From Nonomuraea dietziae (GTDB taxonomy: Bacteria > Actinomycetota > Actinomycetes > Streptosporangiales > Streptosporangiaceae), in the NCBI RefSeq assembly GCF_014195505.1, contig NZ_JACIBV010000003.1, positions 186,001-250,000 of the forward strand: 64,000 nt of DNA, written 5' to 3'. A program made the position numbers and the translations under genes. The notes under the pieces are model-generated. The model was not told where the DNA came from. It worked only from the letters and a program-made list of their open reading frames with translations, and ran no database searches. This document shows, piece by piece, positions 18,212 through 28,400 of this stretch (position 1 is its first letter; each line of letters begins with the position of its first letter).

Positions 18212-18535
18212 TCACGCGCTGCTCGCCTCAGTACCGGCCAGATCGATGACCTGAGGTGACCGCTTGGCGCGCTGCACGCCGGCGGCCTGCTGGTGTTCCG
18301 GGGCGTTCCCGCCCTCCTTCGGGTTCGGCTGGCCCGTTCCCGTGTTGATCAGGTTCCGTAGGCTGCTGCTGATGTAGCCGGCCCATGCGTTGGTGCAGAC
18401 GTCGAAGCACTCGTACTGCGGGACCAGGCCGACATGCGTGAAGGCGACCCTGGCACCGCCGTCCTTGGCGGAGATCTCGAAGACGACCTGGGTGTCCTTC
18501 CACTCCGACTGGTCGTCGATGAAATTGAAGTGGGC
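18212..18535 (-). pseudogene. SRPBCC/AHSA1-type protein, C-terminal fragment
   Basis: Contains the C-terminal half of an SRPBCC-fold protein: NFIDDQSEWKDTQVVFEIS, GARVAFTHVGLVPQYECFD and GYISSSLRNLINTGTGQPN. The N-terminal half of the fold (about 60 residues) is missing and replaced by unrelated sequence after about 18540. A proline/glutamine-rich tail follows. Members of this family are often regulated by a neighbouring HxlR or ArsR gene, consistent with the HxlR gene just upstream on the same strand. Confidence 0.65.
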
Positions 18536-18665
18536 CGGGCTGCAGCGCACAGCTCCTCGAGGAGCGCCGCCTGCGCATGGTCGCCGAGCTGGACCGCCCA
18601 GGCGATACGGGCCCTGACGGATAAGTGCGGGAGCAGGGGTGCTGTGCACGCGGATGTCTTGAAGG

Positions 18666-19031
18666 TCACCGGTCACGCCCATCGTGGGCGGCCAGGACCG
18701 CGTCGCCGTTCTGCTCGGCCCAGCGGCGGAGCCCGTCGACCGGCTCCAGAGCTGACTGCCCAAGGTCGGTGAGCGCGTACTCGACGCGCGGAGGCACCTC
18801 GGCGAACGCCTGGCGATGCACCAATCCGTGATGCTGCAGCCGGCGCAATGTCTGGGTGAGCATCTTGGAACTAATGCCGCCGATGAGGGCCTTGAGCTCG
18901 CCGTGGCGGCGCGGGCCATTGCCGAGCGCATAGACGGTGACGAGCGCCCACTTGTCGCTGAGGATCTCGACGGCAAGCCTGGCGGGGCAATCGGCGAGGA
19001 ACACATCACCCGGACGGTCGAAGGAACTCAT
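18666..19031 (-). CDS. HxlR-family transcriptional regulator
   Basis: 121 residues, full length for the family. The start has DVFLADCPARLAVEILSDKW with the conserved N-terminal cysteine of redox- or electrophile-sensing HxlR proteins. The winged helix follows (PRRHGELKALIGGISSKMLT, TLRRLQHHGLVHR, VEYALTDLGQSAL). It is divergent from the quinone-oxidoreductase-type gene at 19125, a frequent pairing in which the HxlR protein represses the reductase until quinone or aldehyde stress. ATG at 19031. Confidence 0.9.
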   Translation of the reverse strand: MSSFDRPGDVFLADCPARLAVEILSDKWALVTVYALGNGPRRHGELKALIGGISSKMLTQTLRRLQHHGLVHRQAFAEVPPRVEYALTDLGQSALEPVDGLRRWAEQNGDAVLAAHDGRDR

Positions 19032-19124
19032 GGTGCCTAAGGTACCTTCCGGTTCCTATCGGATGTCTAGCGTAGGCAGGGCCGCGGCGAACGTCGCCGA
19101 TCACGAACCGAGGAGTACCCGGCC
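19032..19124. promoter_or_regulatory. Divergent operator with AAGGTACCTT palindrome
   Basis: A perfect 10-bp palindrome aaggtacctt at 19039-19048 directly precedes the HxlR start and is followed by a partial second site (ttcct at about 19053). GGTACC-type palindromes are usual operators for HxlR repressors. GAGGAG lies 9 nt before the downstream ATG at 19125. Confidence 0.55.
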
Positions 19125-20093
19125 ATGCGTGTGATTTCCGCCCGTCACTACGGCGGCCCCGAGCACCTTCAACCCCTCGACCTGCCCGACCCTGTCCTTG
19201 GACCGGGACAGGTCCGCATCGACGTCGCCGCCTTCGGGCTGAACTTCGCCGATCTCGTCCAGCTGTCCGGCGAGTTCCAGATCCCCGCCCCCGACCCCCT
19301 CGTGCCCGGCTTCGAGGTGGCCGGCACCATCGCCGAAGCCGGGACCGACGTGACGGCGCTGGTCCCCGGGCAGCGGGTCATGGCTCTGGTCACCTGGGGT
19401 GCCTACACCGACCAGCTCGTCGTCGATGCCACGCACGTGCTGCCCGTTCCCGATTCCATGGACCTCCCGACCGCCGCCGCCTTTCCTGTCGCGTACGGCA
19501 CCGCCCACGTCTCACTGCTGCACCGAGGCGGGCTGGAGAAGGGTGAGACCGTCGTGATCACCGGCGCCACTGGCAATGTGGGTTCGGCGGCGCTGCAGGT
19601 CGCCCGTGCCGCGGGCGCGCGGGTCATCGCAGTGGACCGGTCCGGTACGCTGCCGCCGTCCGCGGCCGATCACGTCCTGCCACCTGCCGGTCTCGCCCGG
19701 GCGATACGGGACCTAACGGACCAGCGCGGCGCCGACCTGGCCCTCGACCTCGTCGGCGGCCCCCTCACGACGGAACTGCTGGACTGCCTGGCCTGGGAGG
19801 GACGGCTCGTCACGGCAGGCTTCGCTGGCGGCTCGATCCCCGAGATCAGCCTGCTCGACGTCCTCGTCAGGAACATCGCGATCCTCGGCGAGGACATCGC
19901 GGGGTACGCCAGCCGTGACATTGCCACGGTCGCCTCGGCCCTTGAGCAGTGCTTGAGCTGGTACGGCGCGGGCCTCCTGACGCCACGCAGACCGGTCTGT
20001 ATCCCCGTCACCGACCTCGCCGCGGCCCTAGGCTCCATCGCCGCTGGTACGGCACGCCACAAACTCGCCATCGATCTCAGCGAGCAGTCTTGA
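19125..20093 (+). CDS. Quinone oxidoreductase-type zinc-independent MDR dehydrogenase
   Basis: 322 residues of the medium-chain dehydrogenase superfamily. The N-terminal catalytic domain has GLNFADLVQLSGEFQIPAP and VPGFEVAGTIAEAG, with no zinc-ligand cysteines. The NADPH-binding Rossmann domain carries ETVVITGATGNVGSAALQVA (AxxGxxG-type motif, about residues 140-160). Such enzymes reduce quinones or alpha,beta-unsaturated carbonyls. It is divergent from an HxlR regulator with a palindromic operator between them, so expression is probably induced by its toxic substrate. Complete, with no lesions. Confidence 0.9.
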   Translation: MRVISARHYGGPEHLQPLDLPDPVLGPGQVRIDVAAFGLNFADLVQLSGEFQIPAPDPLVPGFEVAGTIAEAGTDVTALVPGQRVMALVTWGAYTDQLVVDATHVLPVPDSMDLPTAAAFPVAYGTAHVSLLHRGGLEKGETVVITGATGNVGSAALQVARAAGARVIAVDRSGTLPPSAADHVLPPAGLARAIRDLTDQRGADLALDLVGGPLTTELLDCLAWEGRLVTAGFAGGSIPEISLLDVLVRNIAILGEDIAGYASRDIATVASALEQCLSWYGAGLLTPRRPVCIPVTDLAAALGSIAAGTARHKLAIDLSEQS

Positions 20094-20109
20094 CTCGTCT
20101 GATTGCCGA

Positions 20110-21190
20110 GTGCCGCTCATGATCAGAACTCGCCGCACCGCCGCGGTCGTCTTCCTCACCTTGACGCTGACCCTGCCTGTATCGGCCGCGACGGCCGCCT
20201 CGAAGTCGTTTCCCGCCACCGTGGCCTTCTCCACGGACGCCTCCGCTGTGCGCTTGGCGATCCCTCGCCCCACTGGGCAGTACGAAGTCGGGCGCGACAG
20301 CCTACATCTCGTCGATGTCAACCGCCGTGACCCTTGGGTGCCCACGCGCGCACGGGAGCTGATGGTGTCGATGTACTACCCGGCCTATACCGGTGGGAGC
20401 GCCGCTCCGTACATGGCAATCGAGAAGGCTCGCCTCCTCCAAGGGCAGAAGCTCAACAAACTGTTCACGCCCGAACAACTCGCGGGCGTCCGCACAAATG
20501 CACGCGTCGGCGCTCGCTCCGTCCGCGGCAGGCACCCCTTGGCGGTGCTTTCCCCGGGCTTCAGCCTCAACCGCGCCACCCTGACCGCGCTCGCCGAGGA
20601 ACTCGCCGCGAAGGGCTAACGTCGTCGCGCTCGTGGATCACGCCTACGAGTCGTTCGGCACGACCTCCCCGGGCGGCCGCACCCTGGCCTGCGTCGCATG
20701 CGAGGCGACGGCCAAGGCCCCCGCCGACGAGGCGAAGAAGCTGGCAGCCACTCGCTCGGGGGCAATGCCGCAGCCAGCGTGATGGCGACCGACCACCGCG
20801 TTCGCGCCGGGATCAACATGGACGGCACGTTCTTCGCCCCCGTCCCGGCCGCCGGCCTCGACAAGCGGCCGTTCCTCATGCTTGGAGAACCAAGGCCCAG
20901 CATTCGTCCGGCTCCACTGACACGACCTGGCTACGAGACTGGCGTCGCCTGGACGGCTGGAAGCGCTGGTTGACTGTGGCCGACTCCGGCCACTTCACCT
21001 TCATCAACCTGCCCATCCTGGGCGGGCAGGCTGGAATCACCGACCCCACCGCACCACCACTGTCGGGCAAGCGGTCGGGCGAGATCACCGCGGCGTACGT
21101 GGGCGCCTTCTTCGACCAGCACCTACACGGCCAGCATGAGCCGCTGCTGGAGGGGCCCGTCCCCTGCCAATCCCGAAGTTGCCTTCCATA
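20110..21190 (+). pseudogene. Secreted alpha/beta hydrolase (PAF-acetylhydrolase-like), multiply frameshifted
   Basis: It starts with a signal peptide (RTAAVVFLTLTLTLPVSAATA) and an N-terminal domain with ELMVSMYYPAYTGGS and HPLAVLSPGFSLNRATLTAL. The frame breaks at a TAA at 20617. The next frame reads NVVALVDHAYESFGTTSPGG, then a third frame resumes at SHSLGGNAAASVMATDHRVR (nucleophile elbow) and INMDGTFFAPVP. A further shift gives the C-terminus with ADSGHFTFINLP. About 50 residues between ATAKAPADEA and HSLGG are also missing. It is dead in its present form. Confidence 0.8.
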
Positions 21191-21820
21191 ACCCCTGAGA
21201 CCGGGCTGCAGACATCGGCCGCCGCCGATGGCTGCACATCGGTTGTGCTCTTCTCCTTGCCGGTCAGGACGCCTGGAGGCGGCGCCCAGCCGGGGGCGTG
21301 CCGCCAGGGACAGAGGCAGACACCGCAGGCGTCGAGGTTGAGTGCGGCCAGGCGATGCTCTGCCTGTATAGCTTGGCTGCCCTCGGCCAGAGCGCCCACA
21401 TTGGCCGGCGTAGGACAGACGTACAGCCAGCTCATGCGCATGGAGTCAACGATGGCCGCATCGTGCGTGGCCATCACGACCGTCGTGCTGGTCCTGTTGA
21501 TCCGGTCGAGCACTTTCATGCTGCTAATACTCGTCGCCGGCCGATGTTTCCCGTTGGGAGCAATGCTGAAATCTGCGGATCTGTCGGGAGGGGCGTACCT
21601 TCCCGATGATCACGACTCGCCTTAGGCATGACCGACGCGCCAACCTCGGTCGACGATCTTCACCCGATGCGCGTCGAGGATTACACGCCCACGACGACCA
21701 GGTAGTAGTCGTTGCGCCGCTGCCTGTGCTCGGATCGTGAACCGGCCCTCCCACGGGCATCCAGGCGCGAACCAGCCGCAGTTGCTCTTTCTCGGGGGAT
21801 CCTTGCATTCGCCTGCGCTA
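21191..21820. other. Debris between two pseudogenes
   Basis: Apart from the FtsE fragment (21430-21519) nothing is recognisable. A minus-strand frame ending at 21681 (ATG near 21825, closing NDYYLVVVGV) starts divergently from the HxlR remnant at 21858 and may be a decayed partner gene; I cannot name it. Confidence 0.35.
21430..21519 (-). pseudogene. FtsE-type ABC ATPase fragment
   Basis: About 29 codons, KVLDRINRTSTTVVMATHDA then AIVDSMR, correspond to the H-loop region of FtsE-like ATPases (TTVVMATHDxxIVDxMR). The rest of the ATPase (Walker A, signature, Walker B) is absent and the following sequence is unrelated. It may come from the same lost transporter as the FtsX-type permease pseudogene at 23465-24640. 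Confidence 0.6.
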
Positions 21821-21864
21821 CTTGCATGAAGCTAGTAGCGTGAGAGTTGGTAGCATCATGCAAG
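21821..21864. promoter_or_regulatory. Long-spaced perfect inverted repeat before an HxlR remnant
   Basis: cttgcatga at 21821-21829 is repeated in inverse at 21856-21864 (tcatgcaag), spaced by 26 bp. The right arm overlaps the ATG of the HxlR-type remnant. The spacer holds tagcgtgaga, which resembles the region before the intact HxlR gene at 44148 (tagcgtgata, then catcatgcaag). Confidence 0.45.
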
Positions 21865-22016
21865 CGGGTGGGTGGAGGTCTCAGATGTTGGGCCGGACTT
21901 ACGACGAACGGAACATCAGCGCATGGCGGGCCCATACGCACGCGGTCGTCGACTCCACGATCGTTCGCGGCATCTGCGACCTGAACGGCGCAGCGTCACC
22001 GAAGCGGAGCCACTGA
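21858..22016 (+). pseudogene. HxlR-family N-terminal remnant
   Basis: ATG at 21858 begins MQ, followed by QMLGRTYDERNISAWRA. This parallels the start of the intact regulator at 44148 (MQEMARRMLGRMYEGEDC, then AAARALELVGERW), and the DNA just upstream is also similar. After about 25 residues the similarity is lost, so only the promoter and N-terminus survive. This call rests on comparison within the window. Confidence 0.4.
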
Positions 22017-22232
22017 AACCGAAGCTCAACCACGGGCTCGAAGGCCGCCTTTAGCAATGTCCATGGGTCGCATCACGACCAGAAGATGACTCGGCGACGG
22101 GCGTACGAGCCGCTCTCGCCGTTCCCATCCGATCGGCGTCGGCCTTCGTATTACCGAACGTCTGACCCCGGCGCCACAAGCGCAAGCCGGAGACAGGGTC
22201 CCCTCGACCTGTGCAAAAGGGGAAATCGGACA

Positions 22233-23073
22233 GTGTTCAGCGACGACTCCACCCTTGATTTCGTCAGCAGCACCGATCCCTATCGCCGCGAACTGCTCGC
22301 TCACTGCTATCGCATGCTCGGATCTCTGGACGATGCCGAGGACCTGGTGCAGGAGACATATTTGCGTGCCTGGCGGGCGTTCGAGCGGTTCGAGGGCAGG
22401 TCATCGGTGCGCAACTGGCTCTATCGCATCGCTACCAACGCGTGCCTGACTGCCCTGGATCACGCAAGCCGCAAAGTCTTGCCGTCGGGCCTCATGGACC
22501 CCGGCGACGATCCGTACTCGCCGCCGCCCTCCGCCGACGCTGATGTCCCATGGATACAGCCGATGCCCGACGCGCTCGTGGAACCGGAGTCGCAGGATCC
22601 GGCAGCCATCGTCACGGCGCGGGAAAGTGTGCGCCTGGCACTGATCGCCAGTCTGCAGTATCTGCCGGCGAGGCAGCGTGCTGTGCTCATCCTCCGGGAA
22701 GTCCTGGCGTTTCCCGCCGCCGAGGTCGCGCAGATGCTGGGTACGAGCGTTCCGGCGGTCAAGAGCCTGCTCCAGCGGGCCCGCGCCGCGCTGGAGGAGG
22801 CCGCGCCAAGCACGGATCACGTCCTCGAGCCGTCGGATCCGCAGGCACGTGTACTGCTGGAGAGGTATATGGAGGCCTTTGAGAAGTCGGACGCGGCCGC
22901 CCTGCAGAAGATCCTTGCGTGACGGCGTCGCCTTGGAGGCGACGGCGGTCGGCGCCTGGTTCGACGGCATGGCGACGTGCCTGCCGTTCCTGGCCAGGCA
23001 TGTGTTGGGATCCCTCGGCCGCTGGCGGCTGGTGCCGCGGCCTGTCGCCTGTCTGGACGAGCAGGCGCACTGA
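22233..23073 (+). pseudogene. ECF sigma factor with SnoaL-like tail, frameshifted and truncated
   Basis: GTG at 22233 with AAAGGGGA upstream starts a sigma-70 family factor. Region 2 has DPYRRELLAHCYRMLGSLDD and AEDLVQETYLRAWRAF; region 4 has LPARQRAVLILREVL and TSVPAVKSLLQRARAAL. The accessory domain begins ERYMEAFEKSDAAALQKIL and then hits TGA at 22922. In the next frame RDGVALEATAVGAWFDGMAT continues naturally to a stop at 23073, well short of the C-terminus of the intact paralogue at 38693-39649. The sigma core is intact (229 residues), but the SnoaL-like tail, which modulates activity in this class, is broken. Confidence 0.8.
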
Positions 23074-23464
23074 GCGCGAGCCACCGCTGTCGGGCCGCTC
23101 GCCATGGCCGCCGACGGGCTGGTCGCCGCATGGCGGCGGGCTGGGACGTTTGGCGGCAGCGGCTTTGGCGCTCGGCGTGGAAGGGGCGACGCCCCCTTGA
23201 GCTGCGCGGCGATGTCGCCGATTTGGCTGGGGCTGGCGGTGATGTGCTGGAGGTTCAGCCTCTCCGGTTCCGAGCGGCCAAGAGGGCGCGTCCCGCAGAG
23301 AAGGTCGTGGGAGTCGGGTACCTCAAGCCAGGTGGTGGGGGTCTGAGGTACCTCTTGGAGATCCTTCGGGAGAGGGACGATGCGTGCGGGTGTCGGCGGG
23401 AGGCTGGAGCGGTGACAGCTCGCCACGGAGGCGGGCATGGCCCGTGGAGGTCTCCTTGGTGTGG

Positions 23465-24640
23465 ATGGCGTGGCGGACATTGCGATGGCATCCAGGCAGC
23501 GTGATAGGAACGCTGATCTGGCTCGTCATCTCCGCCACTGTGGTCAGCGCGCTCTGGTTCGCTGTCGACTCGACCGAGCGGCAGCGGCCCGCCATAGAGC
23601 GGTACGCCGCAACCCCGATGGTCATCACCACCGGTGGTATCCGGTACCGCCTCGCCTGATGGCGGCGGTCGATGCGTTGCCCCAGGTGGCCGCAGTGATG
23701 CCTGAGCTCTTGGTGGTCGCGCCGCTCTTCGTGCGCGGTGACCTGGTGCACGTCGCGGGCGACCAGTGCCCCAGCCCGTTAGGGCACGGCTGGGGAAGTG
23801 CCCGGCTGACGCCGTTCGGCATCCGGCAGGGCAAGCCACCGCAGACGGCGGGCGGAGTCGTCCTGGATGCGGCTGGCCGGGGCGGCGAAGGTGGCCGTGG
23901 GCGAGCGGGTGGAGGTGCGGGTCGCCGGAGTCTCACGGACGTACCGGGTGGTCGGAGTCGCGGCGACGGCAGCTCCGTGGCGGCATCAGTCCGCCCTGTT
24001 CTTCACCGACGACCACGCTGCCGAGCTGGCCGGGCACCCTAGCAGGTTCGACACGCTGGGTGTTGTGCCCCATGCCGGAGCCAACCCGCACGAGTTCCAG
24101 CAAGCCGTCACCCGGGCCATGGAGCCGTACAACCCGCCGCAGGCACAGGCATTCCGCATCGCGACGGGTGCGGACCGGGGCGCCGCCGAGGGGGACCTGC
24201 CGCCCGGTGCTGCGCCGGCAGACGGGTACAACGTGTTGTGGTTCCTGGTGTACATGATGGGGCTCATCGCGGTAGGCATGGTCGCTGGCGCCATGGGAGC
24301 GTCGATCCGGCGCAGGAGCACAGAGATCGCGATCCTACGGGCCGTCGGGGCCGCCCGGGGCAGATCCGGCTGCTGCTGCTCGCAGAAGGGCTGCTGTTCT
24401 CCCTGGTCGCCACCGTGATGACGGTACCGCTCGGGGTGTTGGTCGCTCCCCTGGTGGGCGCGCGATTGCGCGACTTCGGCGTGGTGAGCGTGTCGTTCGA
24501 GGTGATTTACCGACCGCTCCCGGCCTTGTGGACCTTGCTGTTCACCCTGGCGGTGACCCTGCTGGCGAGCCTGCTGACGGTACGGCGAGTGCTGCGGATT
24601 CGCCGCCCGTTCACCATCGATCGGGATCATCCTGCTGGCC
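23465..24640 (+). pseudogene. FtsX-type ABC transporter permease, multiply frameshifted
   Basis: Begins WMAWRTLRWHPGSVIGTLIW with a first membrane segment ending VVSALWFAVDSTERQ. The extracellular domain continues in two other frames (DALPQVAAVMPELLVVAPLF; VGERVEVRVAGVSRTYRVV). The second hydrophobic part (YNVLWFLVYMMGLIAVGMVA) and the characteristic RRRSTEIAILRAVGAARG lead into another frame (QIRLLLLAEGLLFSLVATV) and a last pair of helices. At least four frameshifts are required. The 3' end runs into a histidine-kinase pseudogene on the opposite strand, so it was truncated by rearrangement. Confidence 0.8.
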
Positions 24641-25205
24641 ACGCCCATGTAGAGGTTGACCACGCTGACATGGTGGGCGATCACGTCGTGCAGCTCGCGG
24701 GCAATGCGCCGGCCTTCCTCTCGGCCACCTGCTGCTCCCTGCGGCGCGACAGCTCCGTGCGCAGGCGCACGATGTAGTCCACCGCTATCGGCGTCGCCGG
24801 TATCACCCTGGTCGACAGGGCCGCCGGCAGGTGCTCCTGCGCAATCGCCTGGCCGTGCAGCCACCAGGAGGCTGCCACGCCTGCCACGGCGACCCCTGCC
24901 GACGCGGTAGCCGAGGAGCGGCTGCCCACCTGGTAGAGCGCGATGAGCACGGCGCTGACCGGAGCGTCATAGCTGGGCGGTTGTCTGCTTATCACGTACA
25001 GTGCACCGACGAGCAAGGCCGTGAAAACCGCGTGCCGTCGGCTCAGCACCATGAGCCCGGCCGCGCCCACTGTCAGCAACGTGGCTTCGGGCCCGACGCC
25101 ACAAGAGCGTCAGGCAACTCCAGCACGAGCACCAGGACGGCCGGCGCGAGATCACCGATCCACGAACACCTCACCCGGCCGGCGAAGGCCGCCAAGGACA
25201 TGCAC
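24620..25205 (-). pseudogene. Sensor histidine kinase, N-terminal half, frameshifted
   Basis: The N-terminal membrane part reads MSLAAFAGRVRCSWIGDLAP and VLVLVLELPDALVASGP in one frame, then GAAGLMVLSRRHAVFTALLV and further hydrophobic segments in a second. The DHp box EGRRIARELHDVIAHHVSVV, with its phosphorylatable histidine, lies in a third. The sequence ends shortly after (GVASRMIPIDGE), without the ATP-binding domain. It is of the NarL-type two-component class (HisKA_3). It abuts the FtsX-type pseudogene tail to tail. Confidence 0.75.
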
Positions 25206-25453
25206 TCCAGGCTACGTCGGCTGCAGCCGCTCGAGAGGTTCTTGCGTGGACGGGCAACAGCGTTCGGCTTCGGCCCCGAGTGCGATCGTCGCAGTTCGCT
25301 CTCCGGTGGTAACGGCTTGAATATGCAGCTCACTGCCTTCTAGTTTGTGTCCGCCATAGTCGACGCCACCGTGATCCCCACTGACTGCCTCGCCGATGAG
25401 CGGCCGTACTGTCCCAGCAACCGAGCCTTCCGGCGAGCGCCGTGCTCGAAGCA

Positions 25454-28400
25454 TCACATCTCTCGGGGCAGACCGTTGTCCTTCTCCTGAACCAGGAGAT
25501 CGACGTCGGCGGCTTCGGGGCTGCCGACTGCGGAGAACAGCGCGAACGCTTGTCGCCAGTACGGTGCCGCGGCGCGGACACCGCGCTCTTCGAAGATCGC
25601 GTCGCCAAGCGCACGAAGGGCTCGGGCTTCACCGAGACGGTGGCCCGTCGCGCGATGCAGGGCCAGAGCCTGATGTGCCTGGGAGATGGCTTCGGCTCGC
25701 GCACCACGGGCGATGCTGGTTTCCGCGAGCGCGGTCAGGGCCAGGCCCTCCAGGATGCGGAAGGAGCGATCGCGGGCGATTGTGTAGGCCTGTTCGGCGT
25801 GTGCCGCGGCTTCTGGGAGGCGGCCGAGGCTTCTGGCGGTCGTGGCCAGGCCGATCAGGCTGGCTACTTCGGGGTGGCGATGATTGCCCTGTTTCGACGC
25901 GTCGAGAGCCTGTTGGCGGTATTCCTGCGCCTGGTGGTATCGACCGAGTTCGTGATGGACCGCGCCCATGACGTTCAGAGCGCCGGCCTCGAGGAGGCGG
26001 TCCTCCAGGTCTTGGCTCATCGCCAATGCTTGGGCAGCGAGTTCGAGGGTCTTGGGATAGTGCCCGAGATCGCAGTGGACGGCGGCTAGCAGGACCAGGC
26101 ACTCCAGCTCTACACCGCGATCACCCGACTGGCGGCTGAGGGAGAGGCCCTCGTAGAGGTGCTGGGCCGCCTCGTGTAGTCGTCCCAGGCCGTACTTGAC
26201 GTCCCCCATGTTGCAGAGGTGGACGGCGGGGATGTCGTTGGCGAGCTTCATGGCCTGGCCGAGATAGTCGAGGGCGAGCTCCAACTGCCCTAGATGGTTG
26301 TAGGCGACCGCCAGGTTGTTGAGATAGCTCTCCAAGCCACGTTCGCGGTCCGTTCGCCGGGTGAGGGCTCTGTTGAGATGCTCGACTGCCTGTTGCGGAT
26401 ACCCCAGGCGTAGGTAGGCGTTGGCCAGCCCGGCAAGGGCGAAGTTCTGGCAGTCCAGCCAGGCGATCTCCTCGGCGAGCGACAAGGCGCGCGCGTACGC
26501 TTGCATCGACAATTCAGGCCGGTCATGGAACGTTTGGACGTTGGCCAGGCTCAGCTGGATCACCGCCTCGGCCGCCGGATCACCGGCTGCGATGGCGGCG
26601 GCGAGGGCAGCCTGGGCGCAGGCGAGCCAGTTCTCCAGGCGTCTGCTCATCCAGAAGTGGCCGCGTAGTGCGTCCGTCAGCTGCCACACGATCTCGCGCT
26701 GACCGCACCCCGAGGCGTCATGGATCATCGCCACGAGATTGGTGACCTCTGCCTCCAACCACGCCACGGCGCGCTCCTGAGTGTCGAAGGCCGCCGGCGT
26801 CACGGCGCTCATGAGCGGTGGTGGCGGCAGCCGTACCCAGTGAGGGTGGAGCAACCGGGCAGCGGCCAGAACGCTGTGGAGGTGCCAGTTGTAGAGGCGC
26901 TGCCTGGCTTCCAGCAGCTCGTCGGCGGTTTCGTCAGAGAGGGCGTGCTCGGTGGCGTAGAGGCGGAGCAGGTCATGAAAGGTGTAGCGGCCGGGACCGT
27001 GCAGGCGGATCAGATGGAAGGAGGCGAGCATGTCCAGCCTTCGTCTTGCCTCGGCGTTCGAACAGCCGACCAGCGCGGCTGTGGCCTCTGCGGTGAAGTC
27101 CGTGCCCGGGAGCAGCCCCAGCAGGCGAAACAGCTTGCGCTGTGGCTCAGGCAGGGCCGTGTAGGACAGGTCCAAGGTGGCGCGCACGGCTGCTGCCTGG
27201 TCATTTCCGGCTTCCAGCGCGACCAAACGGTTGCCTTCGCGAAGTTCGCTCACATAGTCGTCCAGGTTCAGGTGCGGGTTGGCGTCGAGGTTGGCCGCCG
27301 CGATACTGAGGGCCAGGGGAAGACGGGAGCATAGTTCGCCGAGTTCCGTCTCCGCCCGGGGAGCGGCACGGAGGCGACCTTCGTCCAAGAGCGCGGCCAG
27401 CAGGGAATGAGCTTCATCCGGCGAGAAGACGTCGAGGGTGACGCGGAACGCGCCTTCTCGCGCGAACATCCCGCGCAGCTGGCTGCGACTGGTGATCAAC
27501 GTCTGTGATTCCCCACCGGGAAGCAAGGGGCGTACCTGCGCCTCGTCGCGGACGTTGTCGAGCAGTATCAGCATGCGCCGCCTCGCCATCAAGGTGCGCA
27601 GCAGGGCCGACCGCGCGTCCAGCTCGGTCGGGAGCTGCTCTGCCACAACTCCCAATGCCCGCAGCAGCAGCTCCACAGCGGCGGCGGGCTCCACCGGCGC
27701 ATCGGGTCCGAAACCGCGCAGATCGAGGTACAGCTGGCCGTCCGGGAAGTGGTCGCGGGCCAGATGCGCCCAATGGACGGCCAAAGTGGTCTTGCCGACT
27801 CCCGCGGTGCCGTCGAGGATGATCGGCCGTGGTGCCTGACCGCCGGACACGGGTAGGAGTTTCTCCAGCGTCGCCAGCTGGGCGAGGCGGCCGGTGAAGT
27901 GTGCGATGTCGGGAGGCAGCTGCCGGGGAGGCACTGTTGATGGGGCGGAGGTGGAGCCGGTGGTTCGTGGGCGCTGCGCCGCCTCGGCATTCAGCTGCCC
28001 GGGAATGGCGGCCACGCTGCTCACCGTAGGAGGCATCAGCAGGGTGCGATTGCCGGTGAGGATGTCGTGATGCAGCTTCCGCAGCTCGTCGCTGGGATCG
28101 ACACCCAGCTCCTGCCGAAGCACGTTGCCGACTGTGTGGTAGGCCTTGAGCGCCTCAGCCTGAAGACCTGATCGATAGAGCGCGAGCATGAGCTGGGCCC
28201 ACAAACGCTCGCGCAGTGGGTGCGCCGACGTGGCCGCTTTGAGCTTCACGACGATCTCATCATGGTGTCCGGACCGCAGCTCGAGCTCGAACCAGCGCTC
28301 CAGGGCCTGTACCCGCTGTTCGTTCAGCACCAGAACGTGGTCGCGATGCAGCGACTCCGACGGCACATCGACAAGGGCAGGGCCGCGCCACAAGTCCAGT

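Noticed and set aside
24616..24864. Convergent overlap of the ABC permease tail and kinase as functional antisense genes
   Set aside because: Both are truncated at this point and frameshifted; it is a rearrangement junction, not overlapping genes.
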